DNA from: JAYRGC01 sp041908065 | GTDB taxonomy: Bacteria; Pseudomonadota; Alphaproteobacteria; UBA9219 | Direction: 5' to 3' | DNA length: 19,953 bases | Assembly (NCBI GenBank): GCA_041908065.1 | Contig: JAYRGC010000019.1 | Span: 1-19,953 of the forward strand | Part shown: positions 7,248 to 13,464 of the stretch, piece by piece | Layout of the letters: every line of letters starts with the position of its first letter | How positions within the stretch are numbered: the first letter of the stretch is position 1 | Notes under the pieces: generated by a model | The model's input: the letters and a program-made list of their open reading frames with translations, nothing else | Databases searched by the model: none | What the model was told of the DNA's origin: nothing | Made by a program: the position numbers and the translations under genes

Positions 7248-8828
7248 TCAAGCCGGAGAGAGGTGACAGGGAGAGGCGGCCTTTTTCGCTCCCAAAATCG
7301 CATCCTTCAACAGATGGCGAATACCACTGCTTTCGGCTCCGTTGGGAGCTTGCGCGTTCATCTTTTCGGCCAGATCGCCGCATACCTCGGCAAAGCTTTT
7401 ATCGTGGCCGGAAACCCCGTGCAAAAGCACGAAAAGCGCGCGCGGTGTCAAACCGCCCTTTTCCTCGCTCATGGCCAATAATTTCTGCCCATATTCCCAT
7501 TTCATGCCATCGACGGCTGATTTCAGCTGTTGGATGCTTAGGCAATGTTCGCCGAGATACGCCCCGACGTTCATTCGCGTCTTCGCGTCGACGAATGCGG
7601 ACTCAGCGGCAGGAGAAAGCGTCGCCGTTGCTGGGCTGGATTCAGGGCTGATTTCAAGCGGCGGCGAGACAGACGCCGCCGTATCGACGGCAGGAACCAC
7701 AATCGCTGGAGCAGTTTTCAATGGATCTATTTTCGCATCCACCACCGCCGTTTCCGGCCTGAGAGAAAAATATCTGGCTGTCGCGCTGGCGGCGGTCGAC
7801 CACCAATTCCTGACGCGATTCATGTTTTCTTGTCCTATGGCGTTGAAAACAGCCTCTCCGGCGCGACCCAACGCGGATCTTCCCACGTCGGAGGTGGCTA
7901 ATTCGTACCCTGCCGACCCCAATGCGCCGAAAAACGCGCCGGTTCGCGCCGCTTTTCTAGCAGAAACGTTTTCCCCGAAGAGAGCGTTCTTGGCCGTTTG
8001 ATAAACATAAGCGGCCAACCAGCTTCCAGCCAAACCTGCGGCTATGCCGACAAAAGCTCCGGCGACCGTGGACGCCACGTCGGCAGGCACGCCGCCCAGG
8101 GTCAAAATTCCGGTCGTAAGCGTCGCCGCCTTGGAAAATGCCCACGTAGCCATCGTTCGAGAAAGATAGTTTATCGCCGCGCCCAGCAATAAGCTGGCCA
8201 TTTTCAGCTTCCATCCCATAGGAGCTTCGGGCTTAACTTCGGGCGTTTTTCTTTCGGCTTTAACGTTTTGCCTTTCTGGCATCTCCATAACGGTGGAATC
8301 GGCGTGAAAAACCTCCCTGATATCCCCTATCGGCCTCCAACCGCTTTTGTTTTTCTCCACAGCGGCTTTAAGCGTCGGCTGTAATTGGGGGATAAAGAAC
8401 ACTTTATAGGGCTTTTCCGCCTTATCGTCTTCGCGCCTTGCTTCGCGCCTATCCAAGCGCGGCTTTTTCAACAGTGCCGCGCGCAGGGCGTCGAATTCGT
8501 TGGGCGCGGCGTCCCTGCGGATCTCAAGAAACGAACTCCCCCGCATCCCCTGCAATTGGCCGGTTTTAACTACTTTATTTTGCGATATTTTCACGTTAAT
8601 ATCGGGAAAGTTTATTTTATCGCCATTGTCTTTTTTATCCGAAATCGACAAAAGAACGATTATTTTTTTATATTCGGCATTATATAATAAACTGGAAATG
8701 AAAGAGTTTTCTCCTTCGCCGCCTTCTAAAGAAGATAGATGTACGAATCCGTTATTTTCTGCATCGCGAACGACTCTCAGCGAATGAGGATTGATGGCAT
8801 TGCCGTAAACTGCATATTGCGCGTTCAT
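7248..8828 (-). CDS. Unknown protein with glycine-rich hydrophobic core
   Basis: I do not recognise this 526-residue protein. I chose ATG 8826-8828 because AGGAAGG lies 8 nt upstream; the frame opens 7 codons earlier without such a site. Residues 1-200 are soluble and charged, with a very basic/acidic stretch near 125-140 (KKPRLDRREARREDDKAEK). Residues about 205-310 are hydrophobic and rich in Gly and Ala (LLLGAAINYL, GAFVGIAAGLAGSWLAAYVY, AFFGALGSAGYELA), giving two to four possible membrane segments with glycine-zipper spacing. A Pro/Ser/Ala/Thr-rich linker spans about 355-410. A C-terminal helical region (AFVDAKTRMNVGAYLGEH, FVLLHGVSGHDKSFAEVCGD) ends close to the repeat at its stop. No signal peptide is seen. 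An envelope or secreted host-interaction protein is possible, but no domain supports it. Confidence 0.7.
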   Translation of the reverse strand: MNAQYAVYGNAINPHSLRVVRDAENNGFVHLSSLEGGEGENSFISSLLYNAEYKKIIVLLSISDKKDNGDKINFPDINVKISQNKVVKTGQLQGMRGSSFLEIRRDAAPNEFDALRAALLKKPRLDRREARREDDKAEKPYKVFFIPQLQPTLKAAVEKNKSGWRPIGDIREVFHADSTVMEMPERQNVKAERKTPEVKPEAPMGWKLKMASLLLGAAINYLSRTMATWAFSKAATLTTGILTLGGVPADVASTVAGAFVGIAAGLAGSWLAAYVYQTAKNALFGENVSARKAARTGAFFGALGSAGYELATSDVGRSALGRAGEAVFNAIGQENMNRVRNWWSTAASATARYFSLRPETAVVDAKIDPLKTAPAIVVPAVDTAASVSPPLEISPESSPATATLSPAAESAFVDAKTRMNVGAYLGEHCLSIQQLKSAVDGMKWEYGQKLLAMSEEKGGLTPRALFVLLHGVSGHDKSFAEVCGDLAEKMNAQAPNGAESSGIRHLLKDAILGAKKAASPCHLSPA

Positions 8829-9041
8829 CTGTTTTGCCTTCCTTTTCAATCGATCCGGAAAAAAGGTTCCGTCTAAACCCCTACAGTGCTACCACGAATT
8901 CATTTTACTGATTTTTATAGTTAATTTCCAATACATATTAATTCTTTCATTCGCTGAAAAATTCCCGCTGAATGAGATCGAAAAATACTTGCCATGCGGT
9001 TTAAAGCTGATTTTTCGCATGGTTTATGGTACAATCGCGGC
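8829..9041. other. AT-rich divergent intergenic region
   Basis: This separates the minus-strand unknown gene from ssrA on the plus strand. Positions about 8880-9000 are clearly more AT-rich than the surroundings. An imperfect inverted repeat, TCATTCGC...GC(T)GAATGA, lies around 8948-8976. No ORF with a ribosome binding site is seen. It probably holds the two outward promoters. Confidence 0.5.
9008..9035 (+). promoter_or_regulatory. Putative ssrA promoter
   Basis: TACAAT (9030-9035) is a good -10 with a preceding TGG. A weak -35-like TGATTT or CTGATT lies 16-17 bp upstream. Transcription would start near 9042, just before the first structured part of the permuted tmRNA. The -35 is poor, so this is tentative. 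Confidence 0.35.
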
Positions 9042-9350
9042 GTCGGTTCGTCCGACTATAGGGATAAACGCTTTGTGGAATAGACGCTGCGGACCCGGGG
9101 GCGGTACCCGGCGCCTCCACCAAGCCGCCTCTCAGGCGGCGGCTTGGCGGGGGCGAAATAGGATCGACGCGCGCAGTAAAGGCAACGCTTTCCCTCGGCA
9201 TGATACCGCCGTTATCGGGTCACAACTACAAGTGCCAACGACAATGTTGACACTCGTGATTTCGCGATCGCCGCCTAAACTCCGCTTTGCGGATAAGGGT
9301 TAGATCGTAATCACGCGGTCCGGGGGGCACCGGGCAACAGAAGCCCCCCA
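9042..9350 (+). ncRNA. ssrA: tmRNA, circularly permuted two-piece type
   Basis: tmRNA rescues stalled ribosomes and adds a degradation tag. The acceptor piece comes first. A T-arm-like region (GGACCCGGGGGCGGTACCCG) leads to the 3' strand CGCCTCC (9112-9118), A and an encoded CCA (9120-9122). A 26-nt spacer (9123-9148) follows, then the 5' strand GGGGGCG (9149-9155) running into GAAATAGGATCGACG, the usual tmRNA 5' end. The acceptor strands pair over 7 bp with G3-U70 wobble, the alanyl-tRNA synthetase identity element. The tag frame starts at GCC 9234 and ends at TAA 9276-9278, encoding ANDNVDTRDFAIAA. The hairpin TCCGC TTT GCGGA follows the stop. A pseudoknot-like GGGGGGC/GCCCCCC (9322-9328 with 9343-9349) closes the coding piece. 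CTGCG (9087-9091) can pair with CGCAG near 9171-9175 between the two pieces. Outer ends are approximate. Confidence 0.93.
9123..9148 (+). other. Intervening spacer of permuted pre-tmRNA
   Basis: This spacer between the CCA of the acceptor piece and the 5' end of the coding piece folds on itself (AGCCGCCTCTCAGGCGGCGG region, GCCGCCT pairing with AGGCGGC). By analogy with other permuted tmRNAs it should be excised: RNase P makes the 5' end of the coding piece at 9149 and 3' processing yields the CCA at 9122. Confidence 0.75.
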
Positions 9351-9377
9351 ATCTCTCGGAAAATCCTGAACACGCTC

Positions 9378-9686
9378 TCAGAGAGTTAGCCCGTCGAATT
9401 TAGCCATCATCGAGCCGGGGAAGGTTCTCTCGCCCGAGCAAACTCTCACGGGCTCGAGCATTTCACCGTTCAGCTTTTTCGCCACTGCCTCAGGATCGAC
9501 GCCCTCGCCGATCAGTATGGCAAGATGGCCATCAGCGATATTCATTCTTTGGTCTATTCCGGTATCTCCCAGCTTTATAGTCATCACCTGATGACCATTG
9601 AGGCCGGAAAGCTTTCTATTTCTAGGATCTGATACATAGTTTAAAGAAACTTCTGGTTTGACTTCCACTATAAGATAATTTTCCAT
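9378..9686 (-). CDS. Small unknown protein (102 aa)
   Basis: I do not recognise this 102-residue protein. It starts at ATG 9684-9686 with a perfect AGGAGGA 4-5 nt upstream, so it is probably translated well. The sequence is mixed alpha/beta in character (MENYLIVEVKPEVSLNYVSD, HQVMTIKLGDTG, HLAILIGEGVDPEAVAKKLN). There is no signal peptide, membrane segment or cysteine pair; a single Cys lies near residue 83. It follows another small ORF (9740-9928) on the same strand with a 53-nt gap, and the two are probably one transcript. It converges with ssrA, whose 3' end is about 27 nt away. Its surroundings (9600-9720) are more AT-rich than the flanking housekeeping genes, which fits an accessory gene. 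Confidence 0.72.
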   Translation of the reverse strand: MENYLIVEVKPEVSLNYVSDPRNRKLSGLNGHQVMTIKLGDTGIDQRMNIADGHLAILIGEGVDPEAVAKKLNGEMLEPVRVCSGERTFPGSMMAKFDGLTL

Positions 9687-9739
9687 TTAGTCCTCCTTTT
9701 CTTTTGCTCGTCACATAACGTCTACGTTTCTAAACACAA

Positions 9740-9928
9740 TCACAAGCTCGGACGCGCCAAACCTTTTCTACGCGCTACATAGTTTACATACGTTTGGTAA
9801 TCGAAAGACGATGGCAGACTTTCCGGGGGGATCTCGCCGTTCGGCAATACCCTGTCTTGATCTCCCTTATTCCTTCCTGAGATTCTGCAGTAATCTTCCC
9901 ATGTAAAACCATTTCTAGGGTCTATCAT
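9740..9928 (-). CDS. Small unknown protein (62 aa)
   Basis: I do not recognise this 62-residue protein. I chose ATG 9926-9928, preceded by GGAGGA 5 nt upstream; the frame is open further, to 9997, but that extension is very basic and lacks a ribosome binding site. The protein starts MIDPRNGFTWEDYCRISGRN and ends YVNYVARRKGLARPSL. It is hydrophilic, with aromatic residues and a basic C-terminus, and without signal or membrane segments. It lies 53 nt upstream of the 102-residue ORF and downstream of the minus-strand terminator at 10007-10045, so it should have its own promoter in about 9929-10006. I do not see a convincing one there. A toxin-antitoxin pair can be imagined, but nothing in the sequence supports it. 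Confidence 0.62.
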   Translation of the reverse strand: MIDPRNGFTWEDYCRISGRNKGDQDRVLPNGEIPPESLPSSFDYQTYVNYVARRKGLARPSL

Positions 9929-10006
9929 CTTATTCCTCCATCTATAAATCCGCCGTTCGCCATCGCTCCGGCGGGCGCGTTGTTCTCCGCTTTGCAATGG
10001 GCGCGG

Positions 10007-10045
10007 AAAACAAAAGCCCCGAGCCGGAAATAATCCGGCATGGGC
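10007..10045 (-). terminator. Intrinsic terminator (minus strand)
   Basis: The minus strand reads GCCC AT GCCGGA TTATT TCCGGC TCG GGGC, then TTTTGTTTT. The stem is 6 bp plus 4 bp across a small internal loop, with an interrupted U tract. It would end transcripts coming from the RNA candidate at 10061-10240. Confidence 0.55.
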
Positions 10046-10060
10046 GACTTACGGATATGG

Positions 10061-10240
10061 TGGGGGTATAAAAAAGGCCCCGCCGCATACATGGTCACCC
10101 ATCAGGGACCACAGCGCGAGACCCGTAGACTACGGCAGCACCGTGGCGCTTTAGCTGTTGATAACGCGGCAGCAAGCTGCTCCTGTCAAATCCCGCGGGT
10201 TCGTCGGAAAAGGTGAACCGCTCCTTCTATCCCCCCGATG
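10061..10240 (-). ncRNA. Candidate structured RNA of about 180 nt, unassigned
   Basis: No ORF is credible here, but the ends pair. The 5' strand GGGGG-AUAGAAGG (10235-10223) pairs with the 3' strand (10062-10075, UUUUUUAUACCCCC). This gives 13 bp with one bulged A. Three pairs are G-U on the minus strand; on the plus strand the same positions would be A-C mismatches, so minus-strand transcription is favoured. Inside, GGUUCACC (10219-10212) can pair with GGUGACC (10099-10093), or form a local stem with GAACC (10202-10198). Hairpins UGGUCCC/GGGUGACCA and CCGUA GUC UACGG are also possible. A promoter-like pair lies just upstream and a terminator about 16 nt downstream. Length and closed-rod shape recall 6S RNA, but I cannot confirm that family; SRP RNA and RNase P signatures are absent. 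The 3' side reads CCCCCACCA, a tRNA-like end that may be chance. Confidence 0.5.
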
Positions 10241-10247
10241 TGAGCAC

Positions 10248-10275
10248 ATTAAAAGGGGCTTTGTCAAATCGTCAG
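10248..10275 (-). promoter_or_regulatory. Putative promoter of the structured RNA candidate
   Basis: On the minus strand CTGACG (10275-10270; 4 of 6 to the -35 consensus) and TTTAAT (10253-10248; 5 of 6 to the -10) have a 16-bp spacer. Transcription would start near 10241, matching the 5' end of the paired structure. The promoter lies in the short gap after the stop of the gene at 10288. Confidence 0.42.
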
Positions 10276-10287
10276 TTATCAGCCCGT

Positions 10288-10941
10288 TCAGCTGGGCTTC
10301 AAGGCATGTTCCATTTTAAGAACATTGCGGCGAGTAGTCGGCCTTCTTTTCGGCTGGAGAGCAAGTTGCATATGGTAATCGTCCATAACCGAAGTAAGAG
10401 CGCGCAATAAATTATAACGGCGAACTTGGGCGCGTGGCTGGAGAGCGAATCTGGGGCCGTGTCCTTTGGAATATGTCCGCACCGGATTGGCGACAGAGCC
10501 TTCCGCCGCCCGTGCCCTATCCATACGAGGATGAGATTGAAATTGCGGCAATGGGTTCAAATACGCCCGCTGCTGCGCTTGTTGCAAAACGATCCTGCTT
10601 TTGGCGGTCGGAGCCATTTTCAGTTGCGCCGCATGAAAGCGATCTAAGCCACGCGCTGAAGGCCTGAATCCTAGATGACTCCGCTGGGACGAATGCGACA
10701 ATTGCTTGAGAGCGTCGTACTTGCCGGAGATTCTCCTATGAGAAGGCTTCCTTGCGCCATGTCTCGCGTCCGGCTTGGCTTTCACAGCAGGCTTCCGCGC
10801 TTCCTGTCCGTCAATGGCGTATTCGCCGGAAGCCGTCAATTTCATAACGGGCATTTCGGGAACATCCGCATTATTCCCCAACATTTCACTGGCGGCCTGA
10901 CGAGAAATGTAGACAACCGGTTCTTGTTGCACGTCACCCAT
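10288..10941 (-). CDS. Unknown basic protein (217 aa)
   Basis: I do not recognise this 217-residue protein. The ATG at 10939-10941 has AGGGGG about 6 nt upstream. The N-terminal 45 residues look like an ordinary folded segment (EPVVYISRQAASEMLGNN, MPVMKLTASGEYAIDGQEAR). The remainder is unusually rich in Arg, Lys, His and Gln with few acidic residues (KPAVKAKPDARHGARKPSHR, LQPKRRPTTRRNVLKMEHAL), and would be strongly positively charged. It could bind nucleic acid, or the 3' part could be a decayed or frameshifted reading frame. No signal peptide or membrane helix is seen. Overlapping plus-strand frames (10426-10667) lack ribosome binding sites and are judged shadows. Its stop is 12 nt from the promoter of the RNA candidate. 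Confidence 0.5.
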   Translation of the reverse strand: MGDVQQEPVVYISRQAASEMLGNNADVPEMPVMKLTASGEYAIDGQEARKPAVKAKPDARHGARKPSHRRISGKYDALKQLSHSSQRSHLGFRPSARGLDRFHAAQLKMAPTAKSRIVLQQAQQRAYLNPLPQFQSHPRMDRARAAEGSVANPVRTYSKGHGPRFALQPRAQVRRYNLLRALTSVMDDYHMQLALQPKRRPTTRRNVLKMEHALKPS

Positions 10942-11057
10942 AACAGCCCCCTATTTACCAAGACCGAGCCAACCGCGCGCGCGGACCAACCAGCCGAACG
11001 ACAGCCAATACAAGCCCAACCTAGCACATTACGATTAAGGGATGTTTAACGTTTTTT

Positions 11058-11075
11058 GATTTTTCGTGAAAAATC
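11058..11075. repeat. 18-nt palindrome GATTTTTC-GT-GAAAAATC
   Basis: A perfect 8-bp inverted repeat with a 2-nt centre (GT on the plus strand) lies 21 nt beyond the lipoprotein stop, preceded on the plus strand by a T-run (11052-11057). On the minus strand no U-run follows the stem, so it is not a standard terminator for the lipoprotein gene. An operator or a weak terminator remains possible. Confidence 0.4.
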
Positions 11076-11096
11076 GCTGCTGGCGGAAATTGGCGG

Positions 11097-11351
11097 TCAC
11101 CACTTGTCGTTCCTTACCTTGTCGACGACGTATCCGGCCCCTGCGCCAACCGCGCCGCCTATCGCCGCGCCGCAGGCCACGCAGCCTCCGGTGACGACGG
11201 TTCCGATAGCCCCGACCGCGACTCCGGCGACTCCGCCGGAAAGTACGCTTTGCTGGGTAGAGTTCATCTCGCTGCACCCGCCTACGCCGATAAGACAGGC
11301 CAAAAGCGCTCCGACGCGGACCGGCTTGGCGGCAACCATATTCATAACCAT
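11097..11351 (-). CDS. Small glycine-zipper lipoprotein
   Basis: This is an 84-residue predicted lipoprotein. After a short basic start there is a hydrophobic segment ending in LIGVGGC near residue 26, a plausible if imperfect lipobox with Cys as the lipidated residue. The mature part is a long Gly/Ala/Val run (SGGVAGVAVGAIGTVVTGGC, AAIGGAVGAGAGYVVDKVRN), typical of glycine-zipper outer-membrane-associated lipoproteins such as the SlyB/Rickettsia 17-kDa-like class. ATG 11349-11351 has AGGAGGA about 7 nt upstream; internal ATGs at codons 3 and 5 are alternatives. It lies 29 nt downstream of gloB on the same strand and may be cotranscribed. Specific role unknown. Confidence 0.75.
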   Translation of the reverse strand: MVMNMVAAKPVRVGALLACLIGVGGCSEMNSTQQSVLSGGVAGVAVGAIGTVVTGGCVACGAAIGGAVGAGAGYVVDKVRNDKW

Positions 11352-11380
11352 CGTTTTTCCTCCTTCTTTCTTTAGAGTGA

Positions 11381-12181
11381 TCAGGTTTCAGCAGAAACGT
11401 CGAATCGGTCTTTGGCCGCCCGCATCGCGCCGAATATCGCCGCCGGATCCCCGTCTTGCGCGTGGAAACCGTTGCGAACCAAAGATGCCACGAACGCTTT
11501 GTCGTCGGCGCGCAAGAACGGATTGAGCTTTTTTTCCAGCCCCAATTTTACCGGAATCGTAGGCTTTGCGACGCGGCGGAGCTTTATCACTTCGTCGAAT
11601 CGCCGCCTAAGCTCCGGATTCTGGTTGTCCAAGGCCAAGGCGAAATGCGCGTTCTTTTCGGTGTATTCGTGCGAGCAATAGACGTCGGTGTCGTCCGGCA
11701 ACGCCCGCAAAGCCAAAAGGGAAGCCCACATCTGGGCGGCGGTTCCCTCGAACACCCTCCCGCAGCCTAAAGAAAACAGCGTGTCGCCGCAAAACAAGGC
11801 CTTGAGTTGAGGAAAATAGTAAGACACGTGGCCGACGGTATGCCCGGGAGTTCCGATGACGGTTCCGCGCAAATCGGAGAACGTAACGGTATCGCCGTCG
11901 TCGACGCCGCGAGCCACGCCGTTGATCCGGTTTTTCTCCTTTATCGGCGCGATCACCGGCGAGCCGTATTCACGTTGAAGCGCAGCGTTTCCGCCCACAT
12001 GGTCGCTGTGGTGATGGGTGTTCAGGATCAACGACAAATGAACATCCCGCTCCTGCATCGCGCGGCGCACCGGCGCGGCCTCCCCGGGATCTATCACCAT
12101 CGCCAAGCCAAGATCGCTGTCGCTTATCGCGAATATGTAGCTGTCGGTAAGCGCGGGTATTACGTCTATTGAGAATCCCAT
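11381..12181 (-). CDS. gloB: Hydroxyacylglutathione hydrolase (glyoxalase II)
   Basis: This metallo-beta-lactamase-fold enzyme hydrolyses S-D-lactoylglutathione to glutathione and D-lactate, the second step of methylglyoxal detoxification. The 266-residue protein has the metal-binding THHHSDH motif at about 55-61, GTPGHTVGH ending near His118, FCGDTLFSLGCGR with the bridging Asp near 133, and CSHEYT with His near 171. The C-terminal part (NPELRRRFDEVIKLRR, KLNPFLRADD) matches the HAGH C-terminal domain that binds glutathione. I chose ATG 12179-12181; a TTG two codons upstream (12187) is closer to the GGGAG ribosome binding site and cannot be excluded. It is divergent from the methyltransferase, with about 55 bp between starts. 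Confidence 0.93.
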   Translation of the reverse strand: MGFSIDVIPALTDSYIFAISDSDLGLAMVIDPGEAAPVRRAMQERDVHLSLILNTHHHSDHVGGNAALQREYGSPVIAPIKEKNRINGVARGVDDGDTVTFSDLRGTVIGTPGHTVGHVSYYFPQLKALFCGDTLFSLGCGRVFEGTAAQMWASLLALRALPDDTDVYCSHEYTEKNAHFALALDNQNPELRRRFDEVIKLRRVAKPTIPVKLGLEKKLNPFLRADDKAFVASLVRNGFHAQDGDPAAIFGAMRAAKDRFDVSAET

Positions 12182-12236
12182 GTCCAAGCTTCTCCCGATT
12201 CAAGAGATTGCCTAAACTCGCACGAACCATGCTAAC

Positions 12237-12995
12237 ATGAAGTTAATGAGCTTGGACGTTGTGGATTTAAGGGAATTTTACGCCAGCCCGCTAGGAGCCG
12301 TCGTAAGGCGTCTTCTGAGAGAGCGGCTTTCCCGCGTTTGGCCGGACGCGCGCGGCCTGAAAGTCATGGCCGTCGGCTATGGCGCGCCGTTTTTGCGGCC
12401 TTGGCTGGATGAAGCCTCCGCAGTTCTTGCCGCCATGCCCGCGAACCAAGGGGCTACCTACTGGCCGCGCGAGGGTAAAAACGTCTCGTTCCTCGTGGAT
12501 ACTCACAACCTGCCCCTGCCCGACGAATCGGTCGATCGGATAGTTTTCATCCATTCTCTGGAGAACTCGGGGGATCCGGAATCCATGCTGCGAGAGGCTT
12601 GGCGCGTCCTGAAAAGCGACGGACGCCTGCTTGCCATTGTCCCGAACCGGAGGGGAGTTTGGGCGCACGGCGATCGCACGCCTTTCGGGATTGGCAGGCC
12701 TTATTCGTCATTTCAAATCAAGGATATGCTGCGAGACCAAGGGTTTTTGACGATTAAGGTGCGGCGGGCTTTGCATTTTCCTCCTTGGCATTTCGGATGG
12801 ATGCTCGCCTTGGCCGCAGGACTGGAGAAATATGTCGGGTTTATTTACAGCGGATTTGGCGGCATTTTGCTGGCCGAGGCCGAAAAAAGGGTCTACGCCC
12901 CGCTGTTAATAGGCTCCAAGTCCATAAAAGGGCGGCGATTGACGGTCCCATTGCCAATATCGGCCAGAAATACTTATAGGCCGTCATTGAAATGA
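12237..12995 (+). CDS. SAM-dependent methyltransferase (class I, type 11)
   Basis: This 252-residue class I methyltransferase has unknown substrate. The SAM-binding region is a variant motif I, LKVMAVGYGAPFL at about residues 41-53. LPLPDESVDRIVFIHSLEN is the motif II-like segment, followed by REAWRVLKSDGRLLAIVPNR and GRPYSSFQIKDML, as in Methyltransf_11 proteins. A methyltransferase beside gloB is, from memory, common in alphaproteobacteria, so a link to the glyoxalase locus is possible but unproven. No good ribosome binding site precedes the first ATG (12237) or the one at codon 4 (12246), so the start is uncertain by a few codons. The stop lies within a short inverted repeat, GTCATT-GA-AATGAC (12983-12996). 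Confidence 0.82.
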   Translation: MKLMSLDVVDLREFYASPLGAVVRRLLRERLSRVWPDARGLKVMAVGYGAPFLRPWLDEASAVLAAMPANQGATYWPREGKNVSFLVDTHNLPLPDESVDRIVFIHSLENSGDPESMLREAWRVLKSDGRLLAIVPNRRGVWAHGDRTPFGIGRPYSSFQIKDMLRDQGFLTIKVRRALHFPPWHFGWMLALAAGLEKYVGFIYSGFGGILLAEAEKRVYAPLLIGSKSIKGRRLTVPLPISARNTYRPSLK

Positions 12996-12996
12996 C

Positions 12997-13025
12997 TTGT
13001 GTTAAAAACGATAAACGCATATAAG
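12997..13025 (+). promoter_or_regulatory. Putative promoter for rpmB-rpmG
   Basis: TTGTGT (12997-13002) and TATAAG (13020-13025) are 17 bp apart; the -10 matches 5 of 6, the -35 only 3 of 6. It would give an about 80-nt leader before rpmB. The leader is GC-rich, and no known ribosomal-protein binding structure is evident to me. Confidence 0.4.
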
Positions 13026-13113
13026 ACCACGCTTGTGGAACGTCCTCGGCGGGTTTGGCGTCGGCGGGCGGGTATGTCTTGTTTGCCTTAAGTCTAAGAT
13101 AGGATGGTGCGAA

Positions 13114-13410
13114 ATGGCTCGTGTATGCTCAGTTACCGGTAAAAAGCCGCTTTTCGGCAATAATGTAAGCCACTCTAACCGGAAAACCCGCAGACAGTGG
13201 AAGCCCAACCTGCAGCTTTGCTCGTTCCCGTCCGAAGCCTTGGGGACGATGATCCAACTTCGCCTGACCGCCAACGGAATCCGTACGGTGGAACATAACG
13301 GCGGACTGGATGCATGGATAATGGGGCGCAAGCCGTCGACGCTGGACGAAGACGCTCAACGCGTCCGCAAGCGCGTAGCCAAGGCGATGGCCGAGGGAAA
13401 AAAGGCGTGA
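13114..13410 (+). CDS. rpmB: 50S ribosomal protein L28
   Basis: This is a 98-residue protein of the large ribosomal subunit. The N-terminal segment MARVCSVTGKKPLFGNNVSH followed by SNRKTRRQWKPNLQ is the L28 signature, and the remainder (LRLTANGIRTVEHNGGLDAW) fits alphaproteobacterial L28, which is longer than the E. coli form. I chose ATG 13114 (AGGA about 9 nt upstream); the frame is open 27 codons further upstream but that part is not L28-like. It is followed after 54 nt by rpmG on the same strand, the usual L28-L33 pairing. Confidence 0.95.
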   Translation: MARVCSVTGKKPLFGNNVSHSNRKTRRQWKPNLQLCSFPSEALGTMIQLRLTANGIRTVEHNGGLDAWIMGRKPSTLDEDAQRVRKRVAKAMAEGKKA

Positions 13411-13464
13411 CGCAACGCTTGTTAACGAAACAATCTAAACACGAATCTGTCAGGGATTAAGGCC

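Noticed and set aside
7150..7383. Minus-strand ORF with KGCHCEVTA repeats
   Set aside because: Again the hairpin units of repeat copy 1 read as protein.
9322..9349. Intrinsic terminator after ssrA (GGGGGGC/GCCCCCC)
   Set aside because: No T-run follows; it fits better as the closing pseudoknot/helix of the tmRNA coding piece.
9378..9928. Toxin-antitoxin module
   Set aside because: Size and order fit loosely, but no toxin or antitoxin motif is visible in either protein.
10061..10240. SRP (4.5S) RNA or RNase P RNA
   Set aside because: The SRP GGTCAGG...GGAAGCAGCC core and the RNase P conserved regions are not found on either strand, and the size is wrong for RNase P.
10426..11049. Plus-strand frames opposite the basic protein and lipoprotein genes
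   Set aside because: No ribosome binding sites and no recognisable content. The minus-strand frames at 10941 and 11351 have them, though the 10288-10941 gene itself is only moderately certain.
9042..11351. Integrated genomic island at ssrA
   Set aside because: No integrase and no clear direct repeat of the tmRNA end was found in the window; kept only as a question under the small ORFs.
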